A stretch of 64,000 nt of DNA from LVI-A0039 sp033105485 (GCA_033105485.1 CP136956.1:1116001-1180000), one strand, 5' to 3'. Positions 50,788-59,432 are shown, counted from the stretch's first letter. The notes: generated by a model from the letters alone, not told the origin. Program-made: numbers and translations.

Positions 50788-50870
50788 TAACCTAATATAT
50801 TCTTACGCACAATATCCCCAAACGTGAGTATCTTAATATTCCTATCCCCCTAGGAATGAAATATAAACGT

Positions 50871-50902
50871 AAAGATAGTAGCCGTGGCTACTATCTTTTT
50901 TG
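50871..50902 (+). terminator. Terminator before the peptide array
   Basis: AAAGATAGTAGCC / GGCTACTATCTTTTTT with a 2-base centre. An almost identical hairpin sits at 51973-52004, just before array copy 2. Confidence 0.85.
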
Positions 50903-51033
50903 TGTCTATTGAAATAATTAAAGTCTATTGTTGTTAGATGGAATATATATAAGTAGAGGTACGTCAGGTCAAGACGTTAAAACAGAGGAGGTATGAAGTG
51001 AGAAATGATAAACTTCAAAAGGAGGAGTTACAA

Positions 51034-51093
51034 ATGGAAGTAATAGTTGTGTTTATGATGCTGCTACTTTTAATACTGCGCGAAACGCGTTAG
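51034..51093 (+). CDS. Hydrophobic 19-aa peptide, array copy 1 (type I toxin-like)
   Basis: Reads MEVIVVFMMLLLLILRETR. The ATG is 6 bases after GGAGGAG. The same frame is open back to a GTG at 50998 with GAGGAGGT 5 bases before it, which would add 12 hydrophilic residues. One hydrophobic helix with a short charged tail is the plan of type I toxins such as Ibs, Ldr or Fst-like peptides. Terminator hairpin at 51127-51158. It differs from the other copies at two or three residues (Ile4, Met9) and by Lys in place of Gln in the upstream segment. Confidence 0.7.
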   Translation: MEVIVVFMMLLLLILRETR

Positions 51094-51347
51094 TAGTAAC
51101 TGGTTCCAATAACATCTCCTTGCAACAAAAAAGAGAGCTCTGGAAAGCTCTCTTTTTCTATATTTTGTTTATACATTTGCGTTCCAACAACGCCTGAATA
51201 AATTATAGCGTTTATTAGTAGTTATGTATAGATAGATTTGTATCTAAAGTTGTATATATTTTGTATGATAATAAGACTGGTACATATTAATGTTCTATAA
51301 AACATTATGATAGTTGATACTATATAGTGAACCTAAAAGGAGTGTAT

Positions 51348-51980
51348 ATGAATAAAGGTAAACTGTTAGCATTAACGTTATCTGTAGTTGGCTGTATTAT
51401 TTTTGCAATAACAATTAATCAGATGAAGAGTTATGGTATGGGATTGGGAGCATTAGACTCACTTAGCTTAGCTGTAGTAAGCTTAACGGCAATTGAAAAG
51501 TTTGGGAATGCGTCATTATTATTACAATCATTTTGTTTGTTAATTATGGTCTTATTAATATCTAAATTAAAAGTAAGCAAAGTGAGCTTAATAATAAGTT
51601 TCGTATCAATATTTGCATTGACTAGAGTGATAAATTTATTTTCTTATTTTAATTATGAACAATCATTTACAATAGTAACGATAGTTACAACATTTCTACT
51701 TATGAATTTTGGACTATATTTAATAGCTAGATCAAATTTAATAATTCCTCCATATGACAAATTAATTGTAGAGTTAGCTAGTTTATTAAATTTTGATATA
51801 GGAATATTTAGAGTTATTATTGACTGCAGTATCCTGTTTATAGTTATTTTATTAAATGTACTCTTATCTAGTGAGGTACCAATAACAATAGCAACACTAA
51901 TACTAACGTTTGGAACCGGAACAAATATTGCTATATATTTAAAATTAGAGTTTTTAATCAAAAATAAAATTGAAAGATAG
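51348..51980 (+). CDS. YczE/YitT-like membrane protein
   Basis: A 210-residue protein starting at the ATG at 51348 (AAAAGGAG upstream). About five membrane helices are visible. 'GMGLGALDSLSLAVV' near residue 30 resembles the conserved N-terminal loop of YczE/YitT-type proteins, whose function is unclear. The stop lies in a strong hairpin (51973-52004) that matches the one at 50871-50902. The gene is therefore enclosed by array copies 1 and 2 and by matching terminators, as if the unit 'cassette plus gene' had been added or split. Confidence 0.65.
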   Translation: MNKGKLLALTLSVVGCIIFAITINQMKSYGMGLGALDSLSLAVVSLTAIEKFGNASLLLQSFCLLIMVLLISKLKVSKVSLIISFVSIFALTRVINLFSYFNYEQSFTIVTIVTTFLLMNFGLYLIARSNLIIPPYDKLIVELASLLNFDIGIFRVIIDCSILFIVILLNVLLSSEVPITIATLILTFGTGTNIAIYLKLEFLIKNKIER

Positions 51981-52136
51981 TAGCCAAGGCTATTATCTTT
52001 TTTTATGTCTATGGAAATAAATAAAGTGTTTTGTTGTCAGAAGGACTATATATAAGTAGAGGAACGTCAGGTCAAGGCGTTAAAACAGAGGAGGTCTGAA
52101 GTGAGAAATGATCAACTTCAAAAGGAGGAGTTACAA

Positions 52137-52196
52137 ATGGAAGTGCTAGTTGTCTTTATGCTGCTGCTACTTTTAATACTACGTGAAACGCGTTAG
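52137..52196 (+). CDS. Hydrophobic 19-aa peptide, array copy 2
   Basis: MEVLVVFMLLLLLILRETR. The same two start signals (GTG 52101, ATG 52137). In this copy the short 'ATG AAG TGA' seen at the first ribosome site is changed to CTG. The hairpin terminator is AAAGAGAGCT / AGCTCTCTTT at 52218-52249. Confidence 0.7.
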   Translation: MEVLVVFMLLLLLILRETR

Positions 52197-52489
52197 TAGT
52201 GACTGGTTCCATGGCAACAAAAAAGAGAGCTTACCAGAGCTCTCTTTTTCCATGTATTTTATCTATACATTTGCGTCCCAATAACGCCTAGGTAAATTAT
52301 AGCGTTTATTATTGGCCATGTATAGATGTATTTGTATTTAAAGTTGTATTTAAAGTGAATATTATTCTTATAAATAAAGTGTTTTGTTGTTATAAGGCGT
52401 ATTTATAAGTAGAGGAACGTCAGGTCAAGACGTTAAAACCGAGGAGGTATGAAGTGAGAAATGATCAACTTCAAAAGGAGGAGTTACAA

Positions 52490-52549
52490 ATGGAAGTGCT
52501 AGTTGTCTTTATGCTGCTGCTACTTTTAATACTACGCGAAACGCGTTAG
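52490..52549 (+). CDS. Hydrophobic 19-aa peptide, array copy 3
   Basis: Same 19 residues as copy 2. GTG at 52454, ATG at 52490. Downstream, ACCTCCT (52569-52575) is complementary to AGGAGGT of the first ribosome site. Terminator at 52582-52612 with stem AAAAGGAGAGCC / GGCTCTCCTTTT. Confidence 0.7.
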   Translation: MEVLVVFMLLLLLILRETR

Positions 52550-52849
52550 TAGTAACTGCATCATTATAACCTCCTGGCAGCAAAAAAGGAGAGCCCCCAC
52601 GGCTCTCCTTTTCTATTGTAGTAATACAGTTTTGGTCTCATTATAACCTAATTTAATTATAGCGCTTATTAGTAGTTATGTATAGATGTATTTGTATTTA
52701 AAGTTGTATTTAAAGTGAATATTATTCTTATAAATAAAGTGTTTTGCTGTTATAAGGCGTATTTATAAGTATAGGGACGTCAGGTCAAGACGTTAAAACC
52801 GAGGAGGTATGAAGTGAGAAATGATCAACTTCAAAAGGAGGAGTTACAA

Positions 52850-52909
52850 ATGGAAGTACTAGTTGTCTTTATGCTGCTGCTACTTTTAATACTACGCGAA
52901 ACGCGTTAG
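52850..52909 (+). CDS. Hydrophobic 19-aa peptide, array copy 4
   Basis: Same 19 residues. GTG at 52814, ATG at 52850. The leader has 'atagggacgtc', which weakens the first base of its hairpin. ACCTCCT at 52929-52935; terminator at 52942-52973. Confidence 0.7.
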   Translation: MEVLVVFMLLLLLILRETR

Positions 52910-53215
52910 TAGTAACTGCATCATTATAACCTCCTGGCAGCAAAAAAGGGGAGCCATACAGGGCTCTCCTTTTCTATTGTATTGTAGTAATACATTTTTG
53001 GTCTCATTATAACCTAAACTCATTATAGCGTTTATTATTGGCTATGTATAGATGTATTTGTATTTAAAGTTGTATTTAAAGTGAATATTATTCTTATAAA
53101 TAAAGTGTTTTGCTGTTATAAGGCATATTTATAAGTAGAGGAACGTCAGGTCAAGACGTTAAAACCGAGGAGGTATGAAGTGAGAAATGATCAACTTCAA
53201 AAGGAGGAGTTACAA

Positions 53216-53275
53216 ATGGAAGTACTAGTTGTCTTTATGCTGCTGCTACTTTTAATACTACGCGAAACGCGTTAG
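53216..53275 (+). CDS. Hydrophobic 19-aa peptide, array copy 5
   Basis: Same 19 residues. GTG at 53180, ATG at 53216. ACCTCCT at 53295-53301; terminator at 53308-53339. About 150 bases of the conserved spacer follow before the next gene. Confidence 0.7.
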   Translation: MEVLVVFMLLLLLILRETR

Positions 53276-53490
53276 TAGTAACTGCAACATTATAACCTCC
53301 TGGTAGCAAAAAAGGAGAGCCCCGGATGGCTCTCCTTTTCTATTGTATTGTAGTAATACAGTTTTGGTCTCATTATAACCTAAACTTATTATAGCGTTTA
53401 TTATTGGCTATGTATAGATGTATTTGTATCTAAAGTTGTATTTTAAATAGGATTAAGTGAGGATGATATAATATAGCTAAAGGGGAGAAG

Positions 53491-53919
53491 ATGAAACTTA
53501 TCATTGGGGTTATTACAGGGATTGTTATTTTATATCCTTTTGTTGAATTAGTATATGTTATAAAGACCAAACGCTACTGTGAAGCTTATTCAAATACGGG
53601 TAGTAGTACTTGGCATGATAATGCGTATAATTTTATGTTTTCGTGGTTTATTCATAAGCGAGTTTATCAAGACACAGTCAATAAAAAATATAAATGGATG
53701 AATTTGAGTGTTGAGCAAATTGACGATTTCTTTGGAAAGAAGAATTTTACATTGACGAGTGACAAGCTTGAGTGTTTATATATTTTTGGGGAATATGTTG
53801 ATCGTAATTATATAATCGAGAATATGCCACATAAGCGCAAGTTGAATAAAAATATTGAATTATATACAGATTTGGATGAGTTATACAAGCAAGCTACTAA
53901 GAGTGAAGCTATCATGTAG
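53491..53919 (+). CDS. Small membrane-anchored hypothetical protein
   Basis: A 142-residue protein with one N-terminal hydrophobic segment (residues 2-25, 'LIIGVITGIVILYPFVELVYVI'). A soluble, Tyr/Lys/Asp-rich domain follows ('SVEQIDDFFGKKNFTLTSDKLECLYIFGEYVD'). It starts after AAGGGGAG. I do not recognise a family. Its promoter region (TATAAT near 53469) is directly downstream of the peptide array. Confidence 0.6.
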   Translation: MKLIIGVITGIVILYPFVELVYVIKTKRYCEAYSNTGSSTWHDNAYNFMFSWFIHKRVYQDTVNKKYKWMNLSVEQIDDFFGKKNFTLTSDKLECLYIFGEYVDRNYIIENMPHKRKLNKNIELYTDLDELYKQATKSEAIM

Positions 53920-53938
53920 TTATTTAATATTTATAGTA

Positions 53939-53970
53939 AAAAGGAAAGCCTATTTAGGCTTTCATTTCTA
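53939..53970. terminator. Shared terminator between convergent small genes
   Basis: GAAAGCCTA / TAGGCTTTC, 2-base loop, with A- and T-rich flanks. Confidence 0.75.
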
Positions 53971-54222
53971 TTTGTCGTTTATTATTATTTTTTGCTCCAA
54001 GTGCTCTATTGGGACATCTAGTATTTGAGCTAGTTTATCAAGTTGTTGGAATTTACCGTATTTAATATGCTTGCCTTCTGCTGTAACTAGTCGGTAATAA
54101 TGATCATAGTAATTGTAGTCACCATTAAAGCGCTTTGTTTGTGTAGGTTCATTGATTAGTAAGATTCTATAGTTTGGATTAACTTTCGTTAGATTAGCTA
54201 TACGTACATAGTGGTTAAACAT
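53968..54222 (-). CDS. Small hypothetical protein
   Basis: An 84-residue soluble protein. The ATG at 54222 was chosen because GGAGGG lies just upstream; the frame continues to 54246 without a better signal. 'YYRLVTAEGKHIKYGKFQQLDKLAQILDVPIEHL' suggests a beta-hairpin followed by a helix-turn-helix-like end. No family is recognised. Confidence 0.55.
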   Translation of the reverse strand: MFNHYVRIANLTKVNPNYRILLINEPTQTKRFNGDYNYYDHYYRLVTAEGKHIKYGKFQQLDKLAQILDVPIEHLEQKIIINDK

Positions 54223-54357
54223 GTTCCCTCCATGGTTACTTTTCATATTTAAATTGTAGCAAAATTAAACGAAGGTATTTATTCCTTTGCATTATCTTTT
54301 TAATAAATGTAATTGTATACAAAAGTTATGGTAATATAGATATGAATAGGGGTTTTT

Positions 54358-55092
54358 ATGCGAGTTTTATTTAAAGAAGGACAAACAACAACAGAAAAGT
54401 ACATAGCGAAATGTATTATCGATTTAGGTGAAGATTTTGATGCAATGACTATCGAATCATTCTCAAATTACATTGGTGTTTCGCCAAGTATGGTTGTTAA
54501 GTTTTCAAAGAACTGTGGCTTTAGTGGTTATAAAGAAATTAAGTATTATGTAAAAAATAATCGATCAGCAGTAGAATCAATTGGATCTGATTATGTCCAA
54601 TTCCAAAGTGAAAAGATATCAAACTTCTTTTCGTACATTGGAACTAATCAACATTTAATAGACGATCTTGCTGATAAAATTATTGCAAGTAAATATATTG
54701 TTATTTATGGTCATGGACCAAGCCTTGGAGTAGGTAAATATTTTGCAAATAGGTTAAGCGTTGCCGCTTCGAGACCAGTTATAGTTCAAGATGATGAACA
54801 AATTATGGACATTGAAATTGAGAAAGCTAATAGTGAACGTCTAGTAATACTATTATCTGCAAGTCTTAATACCGACTTAATTCTTGGTCGATTAGAGCAA
54901 ATGTGTAGAACTAAAGACAATTATGTTGTGCTATATGAGAATGAAAACTATGATATTGAATTTGAAAATGGAATAAAGCTATTAGACAAAAATATTGAAT
55001 ATGATTATCGAGTGTTTAGAGATAGATCTTTATATTTTATATATTTAGAGTTAGTGTTTAATAACATTTGTGAAAAACTTCATAACTTATAA
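54358..55092 (+). CDS. RpiR-family regulator with SIS domain
   Basis: A 244-residue protein. The HTH is in residues ~20-70 ('MTIESFSNYIGVSPSMVVKFSKNCGFSGYKEIKYY'). The SIS domain starts near 105 ('ADKIIASKYIVIYGHGPSLGVGKYFANRLSVA'). It heads the RidA-Ald-MalY-MalX cluster and is expected to control it. TTGTATACAA at 54313-54322 lies just ahead of the promoter and is a candidate operator. Confidence 0.82.
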   Translation: MRVLFKEGQTTTEKYIAKCIIDLGEDFDAMTIESFSNYIGVSPSMVVKFSKNCGFSGYKEIKYYVKNNRSAVESIGSDYVQFQSEKISNFFSYIGTNQHLIDDLADKIIASKYIVIYGHGPSLGVGKYFANRLSVAASRPVIVQDDEQIMDIEIEKANSERLVILLSASLNTDLILGRLEQMCRTKDNYVVLYENENYDIEFENGIKLLDKNIEYDYRVFRDRSLYFIYLELVFNNICEKLHNL

Positions 55093-55149
55093 ATAATCAA
55101 GTAGTTACTTACGAATATAATCTAATTATAGAAAACAATTGGAGGATAT

Positions 55150-55536
55150 ATGAGAAAAGTAATTAATAGTGAAAAAGCGCCAGCAGCAGTAGGACCATTT
55201 TCACAAGCAATTGAGACGAACGATTTAGTATTTATTTCTGGTCAATTACCAATCGATAAGATCGATGGTCAAATGAAAGTTGGAATTGAACAGCAAACAA
55301 TAATGTGTTTTAAAAACTTAGAGTTTATTTGTGAGGAAGCTGGTGTGAAATTAACTAATGCAGTTAAGGTTACAGTCTTATTACATGATATTGCAGATTT
55401 TACACAAGTAAATGAAATATATGCGACTTATTTTGAAAAGCCATTCCCTGCAAGAGTTGCATATCAAGTTGCTAATTTACCATTAGGAGCCTTAATTGAA
55501 ATAGATGCAATTATCGCTAAGGAGTCAGAATGTTAG
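55150..55536 (+). CDS. ridA: RidA-family enamine/imine deaminase
   Basis: A 128-residue protein. 'APAAVGPFSQAI', 'VFISGQLP', the catalytic Arg102 in 'PFPARVAYQV' and Glu117 in 'GALIEIDAI' are the RidA signature. It speeds hydrolysis of reactive 2-aminoacrylate, which is released by the C-S lyase type enzyme encoded two genes downstream. Behind TTGGAGG. It overlaps the next gene by 7 bases. Confidence 0.9.
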   Translation: MRKVINSEKAPAAVGPFSQAIETNDLVFISGQLPIDKIDGQMKVGIEQQTIMCFKNLEFICEEAGVKLTNAVKVTVLLHDIADFTQVNEIYATYFEKPFPARVAYQVANLPLGALIEIDAIIAKESEC

Positions 55537-56591
55537 TAGGGATTCCCAAAGAGCAGAAGCAAGGTGAATGTCGTGTTGCAATAACACCGGAAAGTGTTAA
55601 ACGATTAATAGGTGCAGGCATTGAAGTTGTAATTGAATCAACTGCTGGGGTTGGAAGTGGATACTCAGATCAAGACTACAAACAAGCTGGTGCAGTAATT
55701 GCAAATCAGGAAAAGGTCTGGGAAGCAGAACTTATTTTAAAAGTGAAGGAACCAATGCCAAGTGAATATCATTTATTTAAAGAGAACCAAGTAATATGGG
55801 GATTCTTACATTTAGCTGCGAACCCTGAGTGTGTAAAAGTGATGGTAGAAAAACATGTATGTGCTATTGCTTCAGAAAATATAGTAATTGATGGTAGTTT
55901 TCAGTTATTAAAACCAGTTAGTGAAATTGCAGGACGTAAAGCTCTATTTACAGCTGTTCATTATTTAGAAGCTCAAAATGGTGGAAGTGGTATTTTATTA
56001 TCAGGTACAAGTGTTGCTAAGCCAGGTGTTGTTACAATTCTTGGTGGTGGAGTAGTAGCACAAAATGCATGTGATATGGCCCTTGCAATCGGAGCTAGTG
56101 TCAATATTCTTGAGATTAATGATACTCAAATAGAAAATTTAAAAGTTAAATATGATGGAAAGAATGTAACTATAATTAAGTCGACTAGTAAATCGATTTA
56201 TGACTGTTGTGTTGCAGCAGATGCAGTGATTTCGACAGTATTAATTCCAGGTGGAAATCCTCCTAAATTAATTACCAAGGAAATAGTAGCAGCTATGAAA
56301 GAAGGAAGTGTTATAGTTGATGTATCTAGCGACCAAGGAGGAACATGTGAAACCTTAACGAGTGCAACAAGTCATGCACAGCCAACAGTAATCGTTGATG
56401 GAGTTGTTCATTACGCAGTTCCAAATATGCCTGCAAGTGTTCCGCGCACTGCAACGAATTCGATTCAAGGCGTGATTGATTTAATTATTGAGTTATATCA
56501 AACAGGAATTGAGAATATCAATAATACCTCAACCATTAATAGCGGTATCCAAGTAAAAGATGGAAAAGTAGTAAACCAAAAATTAGTGTAA
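55530..56591 (+). CDS. ald: Alanine dehydrogenase
   Basis: A 353-residue protein. 'GIPKEQKQGECRVAITPESV', 'EAELILKVKEPMPSEY', 'GVVTILGGGVVAQNACDMALAIGA' (NAD-binding) and 'HYAVPNMPASVPRTAT' are the family hallmarks. It interconverts alanine with pyruvate plus ammonia. It is slightly shorter than the usual ~370 residues. It shares transcript and substrates (pyruvate, ammonia) with RidA and the MalY-type enzyme. The stop lies in the small hairpin TTAGTGT / ACACTAA (56583-56603). Confidence 0.9.
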   Translation: MLVGIPKEQKQGECRVAITPESVKRLIGAGIEVVIESTAGVGSGYSDQDYKQAGAVIANQEKVWEAELILKVKEPMPSEYHLFKENQVIWGFLHLAANPECVKVMVEKHVCAIASENIVIDGSFQLLKPVSEIAGRKALFTAVHYLEAQNGGSGILLSGTSVAKPGVVTILGGGVVAQNACDMALAIGASVNILEINDTQIENLKVKYDGKNVTIIKSTSKSIYDCCVAADAVISTVLIPGGNPPKLITKEIVAAMKEGSVIVDVSSDQGGTCETLTSATSHAQPTVIVDGVVHYAVPNMPASVPRTATNSIQGVIDLIIELYQTGIENINNTSTINSGIQVKDGKVVNQKLV

Positions 56592-56689
56592 TTCACACTA
56601 ATTTCTTTTTATGAAAAAATGCACGGGTTGTAAAAAAAATTGAAGTTAGCACGTGATATTATTTAGTTGTAACAGATTTAAGGAGTAAG

Positions 56690-57874
56690 ATGAAATATGA
56701 TTTTGATAGATTAACAGATCGAAGAGGAACCTATTGTACACAGTGGGATTATACAGCTGATCGCTTTGGAAGTGATGATGTACTTCCATTCTCAATATCA
56801 GATATGGATTTCCCGTTGCCTGAAGATGCAGTAAAGTATTTGCAAGAGCAGTTAACAGATGGAATCTATGGATATACTAGATGGAGAAATGAATTATTAC
56901 TTGGAGCAATCGTTGATTGGTATAGCCGAAGATTCAATTATGAGGTTGATTCCAAAACGGTTATGTATTCACCAACAGTCATATATTCACTAAGCGAGAT
57001 TATGCGTATGAAGACTAAACAAAATCCAAGTGTATTTATGTTCACCCCTTCATATGATGCGTTCTATAAAGTAGTAGAAGAAAATAAGTGTCAATTATTT
57101 ACTTCAGAATTGATTCGTGAAAATGATCAGTATACCATTAATAAAGCTGAATTTGAAGCAGAGGTTAGTAAATGTAGTGTAATAGTTCTATGTTCACCAC
57201 ATAATCCTATCGGTAAGTTTTGGACAAAAGAAGAATTAGAGTATATTGTAAGTGTTTGTAAAAAGCATAATGTATACATTATTAGTGATGAGATTCATAT
57301 GGATATTAGTTTTGGTGCATCTCATTATCCACTTTTAGCAGTTACTAAGGAATATGACTATTCATACAATGGGTGTATTATTACTAGTGCAACTAAAGCA
57401 TTCAATTTCCCAGGTTTATTGTTTTCATATGCAATTATTGAAAATGAGCAAGATAGAACTGAATTCGAACTTTGTTTAAAAAATAAAAACGGCTTATCGT
57501 CATGTACTATTTTAGGAATGAAAGCAACTGCCTATGTTTACAATAATCTTGAGCAATGGTTAGATCAGTTAAATCAATATGTTTATCAAAATTATTTATA
57601 TGTTACAAAGTTTATTCAAGAACAGAAATTAGATATGGCTGTTACTAAACAAGATGGAACATATCTTTTATGGATAGATAGTTCAAACTATGATATCGAC
57701 CAGTTATTGGACATCATGTATAACCAAACAAAAGTTGGGATTATGTCTGGTGAAGTTTATGGTGTTAAAGGATATTTACGTATTAATATTGGTTGCCAAC
57801 GCTCAAAACTAGAAGAAGGTATGAAACGACTAGCACAAGCTGTTGCAATTTATAAGGAGCAAAATGAAAAGTAA
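56690..57874 (+). CDS. MalY/PatB-type PLP C-S lyase
   Basis: A 394-residue aminotransferase-fold protein. 'PFSISDMDFPLPEDAV' and 'YGYTRW' near the start, 'CSPHNPIGKFW', 'IISDEIHMDI' and the PLP lysine K236 in 'SATKAFNFPGL' match MalY/PatB cystathionine beta-lyases. They cleave cystathionine-like C-S bonds to pyruvate and ammonia via aminoacrylate. It sits immediately before a MalX-like PTS gene (11-base overlap), as in the enteric malX-malY pair, but with the order reversed. Confidence 0.85.
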   Translation: MKYDFDRLTDRRGTYCTQWDYTADRFGSDDVLPFSISDMDFPLPEDAVKYLQEQLTDGIYGYTRWRNELLLGAIVDWYSRRFNYEVDSKTVMYSPTVIYSLSEIMRMKTKQNPSVFMFTPSYDAFYKVVEENKCQLFTSELIRENDQYTINKAEFEAEVSKCSVIVLCSPHNPIGKFWTKEELEYIVSVCKKHNVYIISDEIHMDISFGASHYPLLAVTKEYDYSYNGCIITSATKAFNFPGLLFSYAIIENEQDRTEFELCLKNKNGLSSCTILGMKATAYVYNNLEQWLDQLNQYVYQNYLYVTKFIQEQKLDMAVTKQDGTYLLWIDSSNYDIDQLLDIMYNQTKVGIMSGEVYGVKGYLRINIGCQRSKLEEGMKRLAQAVAIYKEQNEK

Positions 57875-59432
57875 GTTATTAGGATTTTTTCAAGAATTAG
57901 GTAAAACATTTATGTTACCTGTATCACTGATGGCGTTCTTAGGTATTTTCCTAGGAATTAGTTCATCTTTTACGTCGCCAGCGACAATTGAAGTATTACC
58001 GTTTTTAGACAATGAGTATATACAATTATTTTTCTCATATATGGGATCAATATCGGGATTTGCATTTTCATATTTACCAGTGATGTTTGCAATTGCAATT
58101 CCATTAGGACTAGCTAAACGTGAAAAAGGTGTAGCTGCATTCTCAGGATTTGTAGGATACATGATCATGTTACTGTCTATTAATTTCTATTTAACTCAAA
58201 CTGGTCAACTTGCACCAGTTGATAGATTATCAGAATTTGGACAATCTATAACGCTAGGTATTCAAACAGTTGAACTTGGAGTATTAGGTGGGATTTTCTC
58301 AGGTATTGTTGTATCTCAGATTCATGAACGTAACTATCGTCGTACGTTACCAGATGCATTCTCATTCTTCTCAGGTGCAAGATTTGTTCCAATTGCAACG
58401 GTATTAATTTTTTCAGTATTAGGACTATTGATTCCGTTTATTTGGATTCCAATTTCATACGGTATTAATAAGTTCGGACAATTAATTATGTCGGCAGGAC
58501 CACTTGGACCATTTATGTTTGGTGCTGGTGAGCGTTTATTAATTCCATTTGGGTTACACCATATCTTAGTATCTTTAATTAGATTTACTCCAGCGGGTGG
58601 AGAAGCAATTGTAAATGGTGAGACTGTATCAGGTGTATTAAATATTTTCTATGCACAGTTAAATGCTGGTATGCCCATTTCATTTGAAGACTACGGACAA
58701 TATACTGCCTTCTTATCTCAAGGTAAAATGCCAACATTTATGTTTGGACTTCCAGGGGCAGCATTAGCGATGTATCACGCAGCACCAGAAGGAAACAGAA
58801 AACAAATTAAAGGTTTATTAATTTCAGGTGCGTTAACAACATTTGTTGTTGGTATTACTGAGCCAATTGAATTCTTATTCTTATTTGTATCACCAGTACT
58901 GTACTTAATCCACGTGTTCTTAACAGGATTAGGATTTATGGTTATGAATTTATTACATGTAGTAATTGGGAACACTGATGGTGGTGTTATTGACTGGTTA
59001 GTATTTGGTGTACTTCAAGGACCAGCTACTAGATGGTATCTAGTACCAGTAGTAGGTATAGTATGGTTTATGCTATATTATAAAATTTTCAAATGGTACA
59101 TTATTAAGCATGATATAAAAACTCCAGGTCGTGAATCAATAGGGCTTGAAAATGTAAGTGAAGCTGAATTTAAAAATACGAATAAAGACTTTGATATTCC
59201 ACTAATTTTAGAAAACTTAGGTGGAGCAGATAATATTGAAACTTTAGATAATTGTATTACACGTTTACGCTTAGAATTAAATGATACAAAACTTGTTAAT
59301 AGTGAAAAATTAAAAGAACTAGGGGCAATTGGTGTTGTAATTTTAGATGAACACCATGCACAAGTTATCATTGGTCCTAAAGTTCACGTTGTTAAAGCTG
59401 ATTTAGAAGACTTATTAGATAAGTTAGTATAA
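57864..59432 (+). CDS. MalX-like PTS EIICB permease
   Basis: A 522-residue protein starting at the ATG at 57864 with AAGGAG, overlapping MalY. The EIIC domain has ten or so membrane segments ('FGLHHILVSLIRFTP', 'GITEPIEFLFLFVSPVLYLIHVFL'). The C-terminal EIIB has the phosphorylated Cys464 in 'NCITRLRLELND'. It is the layout of the maltose/glucose EIICB subfamily, and MalX/MalY pairing is known. It lacks EIIA. The substrate is unknown here. Confidence 0.86.
   Translation: MKSKLLGFFQELGKTFMLPVSLMAFLGIFLGISSSFTSPATIEVLPFLDNEYIQLFFSYMGSISGFAFSYLPVMFAIAIPLGLAKREKGVAAFSGFVGYMIMLLSINFYLTQTGQLAPVDRLSEFGQSITLGIQTVELGVLGGIFSGIVVSQIHERNYRRTLPDAFSFFSGARFVPIATVLIFSVLGLLIPFIWIPISYGINKFGQLIMSAGPLGPFMFGAGERLLIPFGLHHILVSLIRFTPAGGEAIVNGETVSGVLNIFYAQLNAGMPISFEDYGQYTAFLSQGKMPTFMFGLPGAALAMYHAAPEGNRKQIKGLLISGALTTFVVGITEPIEFLFLFVSPVLYLIHVFLTGLGFMVMNLLHVVIGNTDGGVIDWLVFGVLQGPATRWYLVPVVGIVWFMLYYKIFKWYIIKHDIKTPGRESIGLENVSEAEFKNTNKDFDIPLILENLGGADNIETLDNCITRLRLELNDTKLVNSEKLKELGAIGVVILDEHHAQVIIGPKVHVVKADLEDLLDKLV

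Larger units (their letters stand above)
50935..53410 (+). repeat. Five-copy array of ~350-bp small-peptide cassettes
   Basis: Five units (peptide starts 51034, 52137, 52490, 52850, 53216) share four parts. First is a leader hairpin AACGTC-aggtcaa-GACGTT. Next is GAGGAGGT followed by an in-frame GTG start, then AAAAGGAGGAG followed by ATG and a 19-codon hydrophobic peptide. Last is a symmetrical terminator (AAAAGGAGAGCC / GGCTCTCCTTTT or AAAAGAGAGCT / AGCTCTCTTTTT). Copies 3-5 are nearly identical and spaced 353-366 bases. Copies 1 and 2 are 1.1 kb apart with a membrane-protein gene between them. After each terminator is a conserved 'attatagcg' block, which reads as TATAAT on the minus strand. 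Confidence 0.9.

Noticed and set aside
52520..52590. Minus-strand mini-frame starting after AGGAGG in array copies 3-5 (MMQLLLTRFA)
   Set aside because: It is short, opposite the conserved peptide, and its sequence follows from the peptide's codons. More likely the anti-Shine-Dalgarno element is the reason for the AGGAGG on that strand.
50990..53190. Two-codon 'ATG AAG TGA' after the first ribosome site in the array
   Set aside because: It has no spacing from GAGGAGG and is mutated to CTG in copy 2. The in-frame GTG 3 bases later is better placed.
50935..53410. CRISPR array
   Set aside because: Repeats are about 350 bp with coding content and terminators, and spacing is not that of short repeats with unique spacers. 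No cas genes.
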